A stretch of 64,000 nt of DNA from Marinomonas rhizomae (GCF_024397855.1 NZ_CP073343.1:1550001-1614000); one strand, 5' to 3'. Counted from the stretch's first letter, positions 1 through 9,115 are shown. Made by a program: numbers and translations. The notes: a model not told the origin generated them from the sequence alone.

Positions 1-94
1 TATTTGTGCGGTTTGATAGTTTTTATTAGAGGTTTGTAGATTGGCCGTGCTGATAAGGCTAAATAGCGGGTTTAACCTTATCAGCACTATTGGA

Positions 95-736
95 TTATAG
101 CTCTTTTTCAGCGATGTCGGTCAGCACTTTGAGGAAAGATTCAGGGTCGTGAGCGCCATGAACCATGTATTTATCATTGATGACATAAGTAGGCACAGAA
201 TGGATATCCAAGCTGCGTAGGTGTTGTAGCTTCTTCTCAGTAAGAGTTTTCGCTTCAGCGCTGAGTGCGTATTCTATATCAGCTTTTTTCATGCCAATGT
301 TAACCGCTACTTCTTCAAGAATACTATTTGATCCTATGTCTTTCCCGTCTGTGAAATAAGCGTGGAAAGCCGCTAAGACAAATGGTGTAGCTAATCCTGA
401 TTTACTCGCAGCAAGCACATATTGGTGGGCAAGCTTGGAGTTAGGGATGCGATCTTTTTCCGAAAAATTGAATTGAATACCCGCTTCAATACCGACTTGT
501 TGAATGGCATGTGTGGCTTCATTTAGTTTTTCTGGGCTGCCAAAGCGCTCACCTAGATACGTTTCTCTATCAGCACCTTCTAACGGCATATCGGGATGCA
601 GCTCAAAGGGCTGCCAGCGAATATCGATGCGGTAATCATCTCCCAATTGTTCAATTGCTTGTTTGAGGCGTGAGTAGCCCAAATAGCACCAAGGGCAAAC
701 GACATCTGAAATAATGTCGATACGCAGGTCGGCCAT
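95..736 (-). CDS. DsbA-family (FrnE-like) thiol-disulfide oxidoreductase
   Basis: A 213-residue cytoplasmic protein of the thioredoxin-fold FrnE/2-hydroxychromene-2-carboxylate isomerase group. The active-site motif CPWC is at residues 14-17, within SDVVCPWCYLG, which is typical of FrnE. The helical insert and the late 'HSVPTYV' segment, which should hold the cis-proline, follow at normal spacing. There is no signal peptide, unlike periplasmic DsbA. It lies 33 bp downstream of the Tag-like gene on the same strand and may be cotranscribed with it. The substrate cannot be inferred; the fold and redox motif are clear. Confidence 0.85.
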   Translation of the reverse strand: MADLRIDIISDVVCPWCYLGYSRLKQAIEQLGDDYRIDIRWQPFELHPDMPLEGADRETYLGERFGSPEKLNEATHAIQQVGIEAGIQFNFSEKDRIPNSKLAHQYVLAASKSGLATPFVLAAFHAYFTDGKDIGSNSILEEVAVNIGMKKADIEYALSAEAKTLTEKKLQHLRSLDIHSVPTYVINDKYMVHGAHDPESFLKVLTDIAEKEL

Positions 737-769
737 GTGTTCTCCTAAAGAATAATAAAGTTAAAGTGT

Positions 770-1444
770 TTAATTGACGCTTAGCGCAATGCATTGGCTG
801 ATTTCGGTATAAGAACGTCCGCTTTCTTTTTGCCAGTGATTAAATGCTGCTTGCGCGGCTTTCCACGCGGACTGAGTATCTCGTCCTGTAGTAATGATCT
901 CATGTTGGCGTAAATAGCCCTCTACATCTCTTGTGAGCATGAAGGTGTCTTTGCCCATTGCTCTTAACGTGTAAGGGCCAGTGTTACCACCAAGACGAGC
1001 GCCATGTTTTTTTAAATAAGCCCATAAACCAATGATGTCGTCATTTGGCCAGTTGGCAACAAAGTTAGCGAATGAGCCATGAGTTGCCTGACACTCACTG
1101 ATCATTAATGCATTTTCTCGAATCGTCATTACTTTGCCGAAATTACGAATAATACGTACGTCTTTGGCTTTTTCTTCCCACATTTCGTCATGGATAAGTA
1201 GCATTTTTTCAATGTCGAAGCCGAAAAAGACCGTTTCGAAACCGGGCCATTTGTTGCGAACTACTTGCCAATTGATGCCAGATTGAAAGACTTTCTGAGA
1301 GAAGGCTGCAAGCCATCTATCGTCACTGTGTTTGCTTAGTTGCGCCGCACTAAGTGGAACAGAGAGCATAGCGTCTAGGTGTTTTTTTCCACCATGGCGA
1401 AGGGCTGCGCGTTCATAAATGGATTGAAAGAGTTCGTAATTCAT
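770..1444 (-). CDS. DNA-3-methyladenine glycosylase I family protein (Tag-like)
   Basis: A 224-residue protein resembling the Tag (3-methyladenine DNA glycosylase I) superfamily, HhH-GPD-like fold. The segments DDRWLAAFSQKVFQSGINWQVV, NKWPGFE and GNTGPYTLRAMGKDTF match the variant of the family common in proteobacteria. That variant diverges from E. coli Tag, so glycosylase activity is inferred rather than shown. The ATG at 1444 is preceded by an AGGAGT ribosome site, which fixes the start. The IS5-type MITE begins 49 bp upstream. Confidence 0.75.
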   Translation of the reverse strand: MNYELFQSIYERAALRHGGKKHLDAMLSVPLSAAQLSKHSDDRWLAAFSQKVFQSGINWQVVRNKWPGFETVFFGFDIEKMLLIHDEMWEEKAKDVRIIRNFGKVMTIRENALMISECQATHGSFANFVANWPNDDIIGLWAYLKKHGARLGGNTGPYTLRAMGKDTFMLTRDVEGYLRQHEIITTGRDTQSAWKAAQAAFNHWQKESGRSYTEISQCIALSVN

Positions 1445-1551
1445 ATTGGACTCCTATTTTGTGGCGCCCAGTTTATCATAAGCCTTGCTCTAGGGAAGGT
1501 GCGAATAAGTCTACTAAGCCTCAGTCTTTCAGAGAAATCGTCAAATAAGGC

Positions 1552-1590
1552 GCGACTCTGAAGGAATGTAGGTACCTTTCAAAGAGTCGC
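1552..1590. repeat. Hairpin inside the MITE (left arm)
   Basis: GCGACTCT (1552-1559) pairs with AGAGTCGC (1583-1590), extended inward by TGAAGG with CCTTTCA with one bulge. It sits inside the larger repeat 1524-1534/1624-1634. The RNA or single-stranded DNA of this element would fold into a branched structure. Confidence 0.7.
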
Positions 1591-1689
1591 AACGATATGT
1601 GGTCTGTTACTTTTAATAGTAAACTCTGAAAGACCCGCATGCCTACATGGATGTAGGTAATAAGGGCAATGCAGGAGCAATTGCCGAGG

Positions 1690-1789
1690 GCATGTCCTAA
1701 AAGCCTGTATTCTTTGTTGAGCACCTCGAAAATAGAACCACTATTCACATTCGCTACTCGCCTCGAATAACAGGCTTTTATCCACATGC
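1690..1789. repeat. Inverted repeat inside the MITE (right arm)
   Basis: AAAAGCCTGT (1699-1708) is perfectly complementary to ACAGGCTTTT (1770-1779). GCATGT (1690-1695) pairs with ACATGC (1784-1789) outside it, giving a long stem over a loop of about 60 nt. Confidence 0.7.
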
Positions 1790-1881
1790 TGAGACAAGAG
1801 GACTTGTTCGCACCTTCCCTAGATAATGGCTGAGCAGATAACTTGTTTGGTATTTTAGTGATGGACGCTATGTGTTTGTCC

Positions 1882-1887
1882 TATAAT
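1882..1887 (+). promoter_or_regulatory. Possible -10 element of the pdxJ promoter
   Basis: A perfect TATAAT lies 31 bp before the pdxJ ATG, between the MITE and the gene. No convincing -35 hexamer is found 16-18 bp upstream, so this is tentative. Confidence 0.35.
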
Positions 1888-1918
1888 GCCAATAAATGAC
1901 CCTGTCGAGAGAAGTTGA

Positions 1919-2644
1919 ATGACACACTTAAGCGTTAATCTGAATAAAATTGGTTTACTTCGAAATTCTCGTGGAAGAGATTACCCAAATTTGATTGATA
2001 TGGCGGAGCGTACGCTTGAGCTGGGTGCGTTTGGTATTACCATTCACCCAAGACCTGATCAGCGTCATGCAACTTATCAAGATGCCCATGATTTGAAGGC
2101 ACTATTAAAGCGTTTTCCTGGTGCTGAGTTAAATGTTGAAGGTTTTCCTGATGGGCAGTTCTTAGACGTAGTTTTAGAAGTGGAGCCGGATCAATGCACG
2201 TTAGTGCCTGATGACCCAAATCAACTAACGTCCGACCATGGCTGGAACATCGCCCGTGACCAAGATGCATTGCGTCCCGTTATTGCTAAACTCAAAGCAA
2301 AAGGTATACGTGTTGTTTTGTTTATGGACCCAGATCCTGAAAACATGGCGTTAGCGAAAGAGGTAGGTGCTGATCGTGTAGAACTTTATACAGAAGCCTA
2401 TGCCAATGCGTTTGGTAAAGAAGGATTTGATGAGGTACTGGAAACCTATCAGCAAGCCGCACAAGCCGCATTAGATGTGGGTTTAGAAGTGAATGCTGGC
2501 CACGATTTAGATTTAAACAATGTTAAGGCTTTATGTGAGCAAGGTCGAATCATGGAAGTATCAATCGGCCATGCATTGACGGTTGAAGCATTGGATCTAG
2601 GCTGGAACAACGTGGTCAAAGCGTATCTTGAAAAATTGGCTTGA
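1919..2644 (+). CDS. pdxJ: Pyridoxine 5'-phosphate synthase PdxJ
   Basis: Condenses 3-amino-2-oxopropyl phosphate with 1-deoxy-D-xylulose 5-phosphate to pyridoxine 5'-phosphate, the last ring-forming step of DXP-dependent vitamin B6 synthesis in the cytoplasm. At 241 residues it has the usual length. The TIM-barrel signature runs VNLNKIGLLRNSRG near the N-terminus, ITIHPRPDQRH, ELNVEGFP, CTLVPDD, VELYTEAYA and a late EVNAGHDLDLNN / VSIGHAL phosphate-binding end. In many gammaproteobacteria pdxJ follows recO or precedes acpS; here it stands alone downstream of a MITE and is followed by the DTW-domain gene. Confidence 0.96.
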   Translation: MTHLSVNLNKIGLLRNSRGRDYPNLIDMAERTLELGAFGITIHPRPDQRHATYQDAHDLKALLKRFPGAELNVEGFPDGQFLDVVLEVEPDQCTLVPDDPNQLTSDHGWNIARDQDALRPVIAKLKAKGIRVVLFMDPDPENMALAKEVGADRVELYTEAYANAFGKEGFDEVLETYQQAAQAALDVGLEVNAGHDLDLNNVKALCEQGRIMEVSIGHALTVEALDLGWNNVVKAYLEKLA

Positions 2645-2674
2645 GAAGTTAGCGGCTAAGTAAGAAACTTGATT

Positions 2675-3274
2675 ATGCAAAGTTCAAAAAGAACACGCTG
2701 TGATGATTGTCTCTTTTTGGCTGATCTGTGTATTTGTCAGTGGATACCAGCGCTTTCTACACGATTAAAAATCTTGGTTCTACAAGATCCGAAAGAAGCG
2801 CAACATGCAAAGAACACTGTATCATTGTTGTCTTTAGGCTTGTCTTCGGTGGAATGTATTTCGACAGCCAATCATGATGCGATGATACAGGTTTTTAGCC
2901 AAATAGATCCGGCCAAATGGCGTTTAGTGTTTCCATCGGATTCTGCTGAGTCTATTGAATCTATATGCGCTGACACGGCTTCTGAAATTGAGGGGTTGAT
3001 TTTACTTGATGCTACTTGGCGTAAAGCCAAGAAGCTATATTTTACAGAGCCCTTATTGCATGCTTTTGGTGCCGTGTGCTTTTCGCAGCCGCCAGAAGGG
3101 CAATATCGTATTCGCAAGTCACCCAGTGCAGAATCCTTATCGACTCTGGAAGCTTGTGCTTATGCGATAGAGCAAGTTACTGGTGAAAATATGCAGCCAC
3201 TACGAGAGTTTATGGTGGCTGCTCAAGAATGGCAGTGGCGCAGGCAGCCTTTGAGTCACCGACACCTTGATTAA
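2675..3274 (+). CDS. DTW-domain tRNA-uridine aminocarboxypropyltransferase (TapT-like)
   Basis: About 199 residues. An upstream in-frame TTG at 2669 exists, but the ATG at 2675 is preferred. Members of this family transfer the aminocarboxypropyl group of SAM to a uridine of tRNA (acp3U47 in E. coli TapT). The N-terminal cysteine cluster (C9, C12, C19, C21) is in the usual place. The family D-x-T-W motif is present as LDATWRKAKKLY, followed by 'QYRIRKSPSAESLSTLEA', which matches the conserved C-terminal block. It is 30 bp downstream of pdxJ and probably in the same transcript. Confidence 0.85.
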   Translation: MQSSKRTRCDDCLFLADLCICQWIPALSTRLKILVLQDPKEAQHAKNTVSLLSLGLSSVECISTANHDAMIQVFSQIDPAKWRLVFPSDSAESIESICADTASEIEGLILLDATWRKAKKLYFTEPLLHAFGAVCFSQPPEGQYRIRKSPSAESLSTLEACAYAIEQVTGENMQPLREFMVAAQEWQWRRQPLSHRHLD

Positions 3275-3315
3275 TAGTTATTCCGTTATGAGAAAAAGAG
3301 AGACTAGAAATTATT

Positions 3316-3609
3316 ATGAGCAAACAAACTGAAATTGAAGCAGCGGTATTGCGTCGTCTTTTAAAGCATCTTGATGATAATAAGTCGGTGCAAAATATTG
3401 ACCTGATGAACTTGGCTGGTTTTTGTCGTAACTGTTTAAGTAAATGGTATATGGCAGAGGCAGAGCAGCAGGGCGTAAAAGTGGATTACGATGAAGCACG
3501 TGAGTATGTATATGGCGAACCTTATGACACTTGGAAAGCCAAGTATCAGCCAGAAGCCACTGCAGAGCAGTTAGCTGCTTTTAATGCAAAGCCTAAATCT
3601 GACAAGTAA
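3316..3609 (+). CDS. DUF1244 family protein
   Basis: A 97-residue soluble protein matching the DUF1244 family of small proteobacterial proteins, recognised by NLAGFCRNCLSKWY followed by an EAREYVYGEPYDTWKAKYQ block. Two cysteines are three apart (CRNC). No biochemical function is established. It lies just upstream of lapG and may share its transcript. Confidence 0.85.
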   Translation: MSKQTEIEAAVLRRLLKHLDDNKSVQNIDLMNLAGFCRNCLSKWYMAEAEQQGVKVDYDEAREYVYGEPYDTWKAKYQPEATAEQLAAFNAKPKSDK

Positions 3610-3616
3610 CGTTATA

Positions 3617-4306
3617 GTGAAAAAACGATTCAGTTCGTTTCTTTCACACTTAAGAAGCACCAAGCGCCTTGCTTGTGTGCTTCTGATTATGTGCTTTTTG
3701 CCACACTTTTGGCTGTACGCTGATGTGTCTGATAAATATAGAAGACTAGCGAAGCAAGCGGGCTCAGTTTATGGGGCAAGTGCAGAAAAACGTATTTTAG
3801 CATGGCGAAAACTGATCGATGACTCCCGATCTTTACCTATTGTTGATCAACTCACTCAAGTAAATAGCTTTTTTAACCAGATGGAGTTTGTCGATGACAT
3901 GACTTTGTGGGGGAAGGAAGACTATTGGGCAACACCTATTGAATTTTTAGGTATGCAAGCCGGAGATTGTGAAGATTTTACTATTGCCAAATATTTCACG
4001 CTTCGAGAACTTGGTGTACCGGATGAAAAGCTACGACTTGTGTATGTAAAAGCCTTAAAGCTTAACCAGCATCATATGGTATTGGCGTATTATCATAAAC
4101 CAACTTCCATCCCTGTCTTGCTTGATAATCTTGATAAAGAATTAAAACCCGCGTCAAAGCGCAATGATCTTTTGCCTATTTATTCATTCAACGCAGAGAA
4201 TTTGTGGCTTTCAAAAGAAAAAGGGCGCGGTGTATTGGTAGGTGGCTCATCAAGATTGAGCTTGTGGACAGATTTAAATGATCGTTTTAATACGATGACA
4301 AATTAG
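3617..4306 (+). CDS. lapG: Periplasmic adhesin protease LapG (transglutaminase-like cysteine protease)
   Basis: A calcium-dependent periplasmic cysteine protease that cleaves large LapA-type adhesins to release biofilm cells; it is restrained by LapD. I chose the GTG at 3617 (229 aa), just after the DUF1244 stop. An ATG at 3584 would overlap that gene and also lacks a ribosome site, so the start is uncertain. A signal sequence (LACVLLIMCFLPHFWLYA) leads to the mature protein. The catalytic triad is visible as C118 in AGDCEDF, H153 in QHHMVLAYY and D170 in LLDNLD. lapD follows after 10 bp, the standard lapGD pair. Confidence 0.92.
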   Translation: MKKRFSSFLSHLRSTKRLACVLLIMCFLPHFWLYADVSDKYRRLAKQAGSVYGASAEKRILAWRKLIDDSRSLPIVDQLTQVNSFFNQMEFVDDMTLWGKEDYWATPIEFLGMQAGDCEDFTIAKYFTLRELGVPDEKLRLVYVKALKLNQHHMVLAYYHKPTSIPVLLDNLDKELKPASKRNDLLPIYSFNAENLWLSKEKGRGVLVGGSSRLSLWTDLNDRFNTMTN

Positions 4307-4316
4307 GAGAAATTGG

Positions 4317-6266
4317 ATGACACTGTTCCGCCAATTAATGATGACGATTATTGCCATATTCTCATTGATGCTCGCCGTGGTAATGGGGATCAATTTTGAT
4401 ACGACAAAAGGGTATTTAGTCGGACAGCTGGAATCGACGACTCAAGACTCAGCCACCTCATTGAGTATGTCTGTGTCTGATTTTATGGCGCTGGAGGACT
4501 ATGCATCAGTGGAAAGTAGCATTAACGCGGTGTTTGATAGTGGCTATTTTTCTGAGGTACGTATTCATGTATACGATACAGACAAAGACATCAGTCGCTC
4601 CAATGAGACAAAAATAGATGGTGTACCAACCTGGTTTATTGATCTGATCGACTTTAAAGTTCCAGTCGCCAAAGCGATTATTTCAAATGGTTGGAGTGAG
4701 CTTGGGCAAGTCTACATAACCGGCAGTGCTGGCTATGGCTATAACCAACTTTGGTTGGCTTCGCGTGATTTGCTGATCTCCTTTTTCGTGATTGGTGCGA
4801 TAACACTTGTTGTTGGTAGTTTTGCTTTGCGCTATTTATTCCGTCCTTTGGCTGAGCTTGAAAAACAAGCTGAAGCGATTCAACAGCGTCGTTTTATTAA
4901 AACTATTGCCGTGCCTAAGACACGAGAGCTTAAGTCGGTTGTTTTATCTATGAACCGCATGGCAGAGAAATTAGAAAAAGAGTTCGCTTCGGAAGTTGAG
5001 ACAGCCCAGTGGTTGCAAGCTAAAGCTTTTAAAGATCCTGTCAGTGGGTTAGGTAACCGACACTTTTTTGATAGTCAGATGAAATCCCACTTTGCAGAGC
5101 AAGAGCGCGGCATCGATGGTTTGGTGTTGATCAGTTTGGCCGACCTTGGGAAATTAAATAATGAACGTGGTTATGAATCTGCGGATATGTTTATTCAGTC
5201 TGCTGCTGACATTTTAACCCAAAAAGTGTCTACGCTTTCCTCTTTTTCTACCTTAGCGCGCTTATCTGGTGCGGACTTTGTTTTACTTATTCCTAATTTT
5301 GATCATAGGCAGCTAAGCAAAGTGGTTGACGATATCATGGTTGAGCTGATGGATTTGAATACGGCTAGCATAAGTTACTCTGCTGGGGTCGCAAATATTG
5401 GTGGGGTGACCATTGATGGATCGGCAGAGCGTTCAAATGCAATGTCTCAAGCGGATGCCGCTCTGCGTGAGGCAAAACGAGAAGGTGTCAATGTCAGCAA
5501 GGTGTTTGATCTTAACATGGGTCGAAATATGGCTATTAGCCGAACGGCTTGGAAAGACATATTAGAGTCCGCCATCTTGCGCAAATCGTTTAAGCTCAAG
5601 AAGCAAAGAATTACCACTTTGGATGAACCTTCAGTTGTGCTTCATGAAGAGGTCTTTATGGGCTTGGAGCATGCAGGTAAAGAGTATCATGCTGGGTATT
5701 TTATCGGTTTGGCTGAGCAGTTCGATTTAGGCAGTCAAATTGACCAAGTTATCATTAGCCGAGTAATCGAGCATATAAAATCGAGACAGCTTACGGTTCC
5801 ATTAACGGTAAACCTTTCGGCTTCTTCATACGCTAAGCCAGCCTTTGTAGACTGGCTGAATAAAGCCTTAAGCCTTCTTAGCGCCGATGTTAAAAGAAAA
5901 CTGATGTTTGAGATCTCAGAGCAAAGTGTTTTGATGGAAGAGGCTCAGGCTAATGAATTGGCGCAGATGTTGAAAACGCAGAATGTTTTATTTGGGATTG
6001 ATAATGTAGGCAAGCAATTTTCAGCCTTTCAATACTTACAAACGCTAATGCCTGACTACGTAAAAGTAGATTCCTCTTATACGCGAATGGCGGCGGGCAA
6101 GGAGTCTGAGTCATTCTTTATGCACACCTTATGTAAGATGTTTAATAGCTTAAACATTGAAGTCATTGCGACAGGTGTGGAGAGCGAGAAACAATTGATT
6201 GCGCTTAAGCGTTTTGATGTGTTGGGTGGTCAAGGCTTCCTAATTGGACGTGCACAAGATATGTAG
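4317..6266 (+). CDS. lapD: c-di-GMP receptor LapD with degenerate GGDEF and EAL domains
   Basis: An inner-membrane receptor that binds c-di-GMP in its cytoplasmic EAL domain and then sequesters LapG through its periplasmic domain. The 649 residues comprise a first transmembrane helix (about 8-25), a LapD/MoxY-type periplasmic domain, a second helix (about 155-178), HAMP, GGDEF-like (about 240-395) and EAL-like (about 410-649). The GGDEF motif is replaced by SGADF and the EAL motif by EEV (LHEEVFMGL). Neither synthase nor phosphodiesterase activity is therefore expected, which is the LapD hallmark. Translated right after lapG. Confidence 0.93.
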   Translation: MTLFRQLMMTIIAIFSLMLAVVMGINFDTTKGYLVGQLESTTQDSATSLSMSVSDFMALEDYASVESSINAVFDSGYFSEVRIHVYDTDKDISRSNETKIDGVPTWFIDLIDFKVPVAKAIISNGWSELGQVYITGSAGYGYNQLWLASRDLLISFFVIGAITLVVGSFALRYLFRPLAELEKQAEAIQQRRFIKTIAVPKTRELKSVVLSMNRMAEKLEKEFASEVETAQWLQAKAFKDPVSGLGNRHFFDSQMKSHFAEQERGIDGLVLISLADLGKLNNERGYESADMFIQSAADILTQKVSTLSSFSTLARLSGADFVLLIPNFDHRQLSKVVDDIMVELMDLNTASISYSAGVANIGGVTIDGSAERSNAMSQADAALREAKREGVNVSKVFDLNMGRNMAISRTAWKDILESAILRKSFKLKKQRITTLDEPSVVLHEEVFMGLEHAGKEYHAGYFIGLAEQFDLGSQIDQVIISRVIEHIKSRQLTVPLTVNLSASSYAKPAFVDWLNKALSLLSADVKRKLMFEISEQSVLMEEAQANELAQMLKTQNVLFGIDNVGKQFSAFQYLQTLMPDYVKVDSSYTRMAAGKESESFFMHTLCKMFNSLNIEVIATGVESEKQLIALKRFDVLGGQGFLIGRAQDM

Positions 6267-6307
6267 GCGTTATTGATACTTATCTTGTTTGAAAAACAAC
6301 GGTGTTA

Positions 6308-6679
6308 TTATATTAAAGTGTCTTCGCCGTCTCCTTCGACAAGATCATTGTCTGTCATCAAGCCTTCGTCATGGTTGCTATGTACGCCACGCACCCATTT
6401 TCTGCCAAGCAATTTTTTCTGCGCCGCTAGAGGCAGTTCGGTAAATTGTATCAGGCGCTTTTCGGTTAGAAGATCGACTAGGTCTTCTAATATCCGCATC
6501 ATTTCACCATCAGAACTAGAAAGTATTTCTTGTGTACTGGCACTTGCTGTTGTGAATTTTTTTTCTAATATGCTAGCAACTGTCGGATCATTTGGTGCAA
6601 CCAGTAGTTTGTACTCATCTGATTGAGATGTGGCTACATCAATAATTACACCATTGTCATTGACTTTTGCGTATAGCAT
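6308..6679 (-). CDS. Conserved hypothetical protein
   Basis: 123 residues, acidic, soluble, no signal peptide. The central block ILEDLVDLLTEKRLIQFTELPLAAQKKLLGRK resembles a conserved gammaproteobacterial protein that, from memory, is often mis-named 'tryptophan synthase subunit beta' in Pseudomonas annotations; it has no PLP-enzyme features. It is transcribed opposite to the lap genes, between lapD and lapB, so the locus is probably two plus-strand units. No function is known to me. The plus-strand frame over the same bases (6273-6626) lacks protein-like composition. Confidence 0.75.
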   Translation of the reverse strand: MLYAKVNDNGVIIDVATSQSDEYKLLVAPNDPTVASILEKKFTTASASTQEILSSSDGEMMRILEDLVDLLTEKRLIQFTELPLAAQKKLLGRKWVRGVHSNHDEGLMTDNDLVEGDGEDTLI

Positions 6680-6824
6680 GTTGATTTCCTTCTGTGTTTC
6701 AATTTGTACTAAGGCGATAAGTTCGCTTCACATATTACTTAATAAACACTATTCTAGACCATAATTAATAGCCTATTTGTTTATAAAAAAACAGATTTTC
6801 GGTAGTTTTAGGAGAATATAGAGT

Positions 6825-9113
6825 ATGTCTGACTCTGGTCGTTCAGAACAGAACTCTTCGCAACCTTTAGAAAATGATTCGTATGAAGAGAATGAAATCA
6901 CTAATGAATCAGACGAAGGAGAGGCGGACGTAAAAAATAAAGAGAGTTCTAAAGAGAATGTAGATCAGTGGAATACACAAGGCGCGTCTTTAGAGTACCC
7001 AAATCCGCTGTTGGACAGCTTAGTCTTGCTAAGTAAATACTTTCATAATCCTTATACTGCTGATGGTATTGCGGCTGGTTTACCTATTACCGACAATGCG
7101 ATGACGCCAGAACTTTTCCAACGAGCCGCTAAACGTATTGGCATTAGCACTCGCTTTGTTAAGCGGTCCCTCTTAAAAATTCCGGATATGGTTATGCCGA
7201 CGGTGTTGCTGCTAAAAGATCAGCAAGCCTGTATTTTGCTTGAATTGAATAAAAAGCAAGGCACCGCCACAATACTTCGTCCAGAATCGGGTGAAGGTGA
7301 AATTACACTCCCAATAGAGAAGCTTGCAGAATCTTGTACTGGCTATTGCTTCTTCGTTCGACCCTTGTATCAATTTGATAAACGCTCTGAAAAAAGTGAT
7401 GAAAAAGAAAATAAAAAGGGTCATTGGTTTTGGGGAACCATTGCAGGTTCTTGGCGAATCTATCGAGACGTTTTTATCGCGTCCTTGTTAATCAATATTT
7501 TTGCCGTTGCCAGTCCTCTTTTTGTTATGAACGTCTATGATCGCGTTGTACCAAATAACGCGTTTGATACTCTTTGGGTGTTGGCCATCGGGGCGGCAGT
7601 AGTGTATTTATTTGACTTTTTATTGCGCACCTTACGGGCTTATTTCATCGATATTGCAGGTAAAAAGTCCGATATCTTGATCTCTGCGGCTATTTTTTCT
7701 CGGGTAAGTAACATTACTATGGCATCAAGACCCAAGTCTGTTGGGGCTTTTGCTAAGAACCTTCAAGAGTTTGAAAGTATTCGAGATTTTATTACGTCGG
7801 CATCGATCACCACTTTGGTTGATATTCCTTTTATGTTCTTGATTATTGGGGTGATTTGGTTAATTGGTGGCCCCGTTGGTTACATTCCTATTGTCACTAT
7901 TGCCTTAATCGTTCTTTATAGTGTCATCATACAAATTCCTTTACGTCGCTCTATTGAAGAAGGGCAAAAGACGGCATCACAAAAAAATGCGGTTTTGATT
8001 GAGAGTTTGTACAACGCAGAAAGCGTAAAACTCAATAATGCGGAAGGTGTGATGCAGAAACAGTGGGAAAATGCGGTTGGCAATATTGCTGATTGGGGGG
8101 TGAAAACTCGTCAGTTGTCACAATCGTCTTCTTCTTTTGCCATGGTTGCTCAACAGTTAACAACTGTCATTATTGTTATTGTTGGGGTGTATCAAATATC
8201 GGAAGGCAATATGAGTATGGGGGCTTTAGTGGCGTCTGTGATGTTGACCGGAAGGGCGCTTGGCCCTATGGCACAAGTGGCCAGCTTAGCGACACGCTAC
8301 AATCAAGCAAAGTCGGCTTTTACTTCTTTAAACGAAATTATGGCTTCCCCTGTTGAAAATCCTGATGACGTCAAATTTGTTCATCGACCAGTGTTTAAAG
8401 GGGACTTTCAATTTGAAGCGGTTAACTTCGCTTATCCTGAGCAAGAACAAGCTGCAGTCAGTGCTATTAATATTAATATTAAGCAAGGCGAAAAAGTCGC
8501 TATCATTGGTCGGATCGGATCAGGTAAATCGACTCTTGGTAAGTTAATGACCGGTCTTTATACACCGGATAGTGGTGCGATAAGAGTTGATGGAGTGGAT
8601 TTACGTCAGGTAAATCCAACAGATCTACGTCGAAATATTGGGTCTGTTTCACAAGATGTAAATTTATTCTATGGCACTATCAAAGATAACATTGTCATGG
8701 GGGTTCCCTACATGGAAGACGACGCTGTTATTCGTGCCGCGGACTTATCAGGTGTATCTGAATTTGCGAATCGTAAGCCGAGCGGTTTAGACAGTATTGT
8801 CGGAGAGCGTGGTGCCTTGTTATCTGGAGGTCAGCGCCAAAGTATTGCTATTGCAAGGGCGTTGCTTTTTGATCCGCCAATTTTGATTTTGGATGAACCG
8901 ACAGCGTCGATGGACAACACGACAGAAGCAAGGATGAAGCGTCGTTTAATTGAGGGAGTGAAAGACAAAACCCTTATCTTAATTACACACAAGGCCTCTA
9001 TGCTAGATATGGTTGATCGTATTATCGTTATGGATAATGGTCGCTTAATTGCTGATGGTCCAAAAGCGCAAGTGCATGAAGCGCTTCGTCAAGGCAAGTT
9101 GAAGGTCAGTTAA
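6825..9113 (+). CDS. lapB: Type I secretion ABC transporter/ATPase LapB
   Basis: Inner-membrane ABC exporter of 762 residues for a large RTX/LapA-type adhesin. After an acidic N-terminal tail of about 60 residues there is a C39 peptidase-like domain (about 60-190) lacking the catalytic cysteine, as is usual for adhesin and RTX exporters. A six-helix membrane domain follows (about 210-490), then the nucleotide-binding domain: Walker A GRIGSGKST (about 560), signature LSGGQRQ (about 665), Walker B ILILDEPT (about 686). The HlyD partner follows after 2 bp. The TolC-type outer-membrane partner and the substrate are not in the window. Confidence 0.92.
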   Translation: MSDSGRSEQNSSQPLENDSYEENEITNESDEGEADVKNKESSKENVDQWNTQGASLEYPNPLLDSLVLLSKYFHNPYTADGIAAGLPITDNAMTPELFQRAAKRIGISTRFVKRSLLKIPDMVMPTVLLLKDQQACILLELNKKQGTATILRPESGEGEITLPIEKLAESCTGYCFFVRPLYQFDKRSEKSDEKENKKGHWFWGTIAGSWRIYRDVFIASLLINIFAVASPLFVMNVYDRVVPNNAFDTLWVLAIGAAVVYLFDFLLRTLRAYFIDIAGKKSDILISAAIFSRVSNITMASRPKSVGAFAKNLQEFESIRDFITSASITTLVDIPFMFLIIGVIWLIGGPVGYIPIVTIALIVLYSVIIQIPLRRSIEEGQKTASQKNAVLIESLYNAESVKLNNAEGVMQKQWENAVGNIADWGVKTRQLSQSSSSFAMVAQQLTTVIIVIVGVYQISEGNMSMGALVASVMLTGRALGPMAQVASLATRYNQAKSAFTSLNEIMASPVENPDDVKFVHRPVFKGDFQFEAVNFAYPEQEQAAVSAININIKQGEKVAIIGRIGSGKSTLGKLMTGLYTPDSGAIRVDGVDLRQVNPTDLRRNIGSVSQDVNLFYGTIKDNIVMGVPYMEDDAVIRAADLSGVSEFANRKPSGLDSIVGERGALLSGGQRQSIAIARALLFDPPILILDEPTASMDNTTEARMKRRLIEGVKDKTLILITHKASMLDMVDRIIVMDNGRLIADGPKAQVHEALRQGKLKVS

Positions 9114-9115
9114 TA

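Larger units (their letters stand above)
1494..1818. mobile_element. IS5-family MITE, 325 bp, with CTAG target-site duplication
   Basis: The element starts GGAAGGTGCGAATAAGTC and ends with the inverse, GACTTGTTCGCACCTTCC: 18-bp terminal inverted repeats with one mismatch. It is flanked on both sides by CTAG (1490-1493 and 1819-1822). The ends and the 4-bp CTAG duplication are those of IS5-type transposons. At 325 bp it cannot encode a transposase. The 88-codon minus-strand frame inside (1521-1787) has no transposase motifs. The interior is packed with nested inverted repeats: 1524-1534 with 1624-1634, 1552-1559 with 1583-1590, and 1699-1708 with 1770-1779. Confidence 0.88.

Noticed and set aside
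1521..1787. 88-codon minus-strand frame inside the MITE
   Set aside because: It spans the element's nested inverted repeats, has no recognisable domain or ribosome site, and the element is bounded by IS5-type ends; treated as noncoding.
6273..6626. Plus-strand frame of 117 codons opposite the hypothetical gene at 6308-6679
   Set aside because: Ser/Arg-rich, low-complexity translation and no homology pattern; a shadow of the minus-strand gene.
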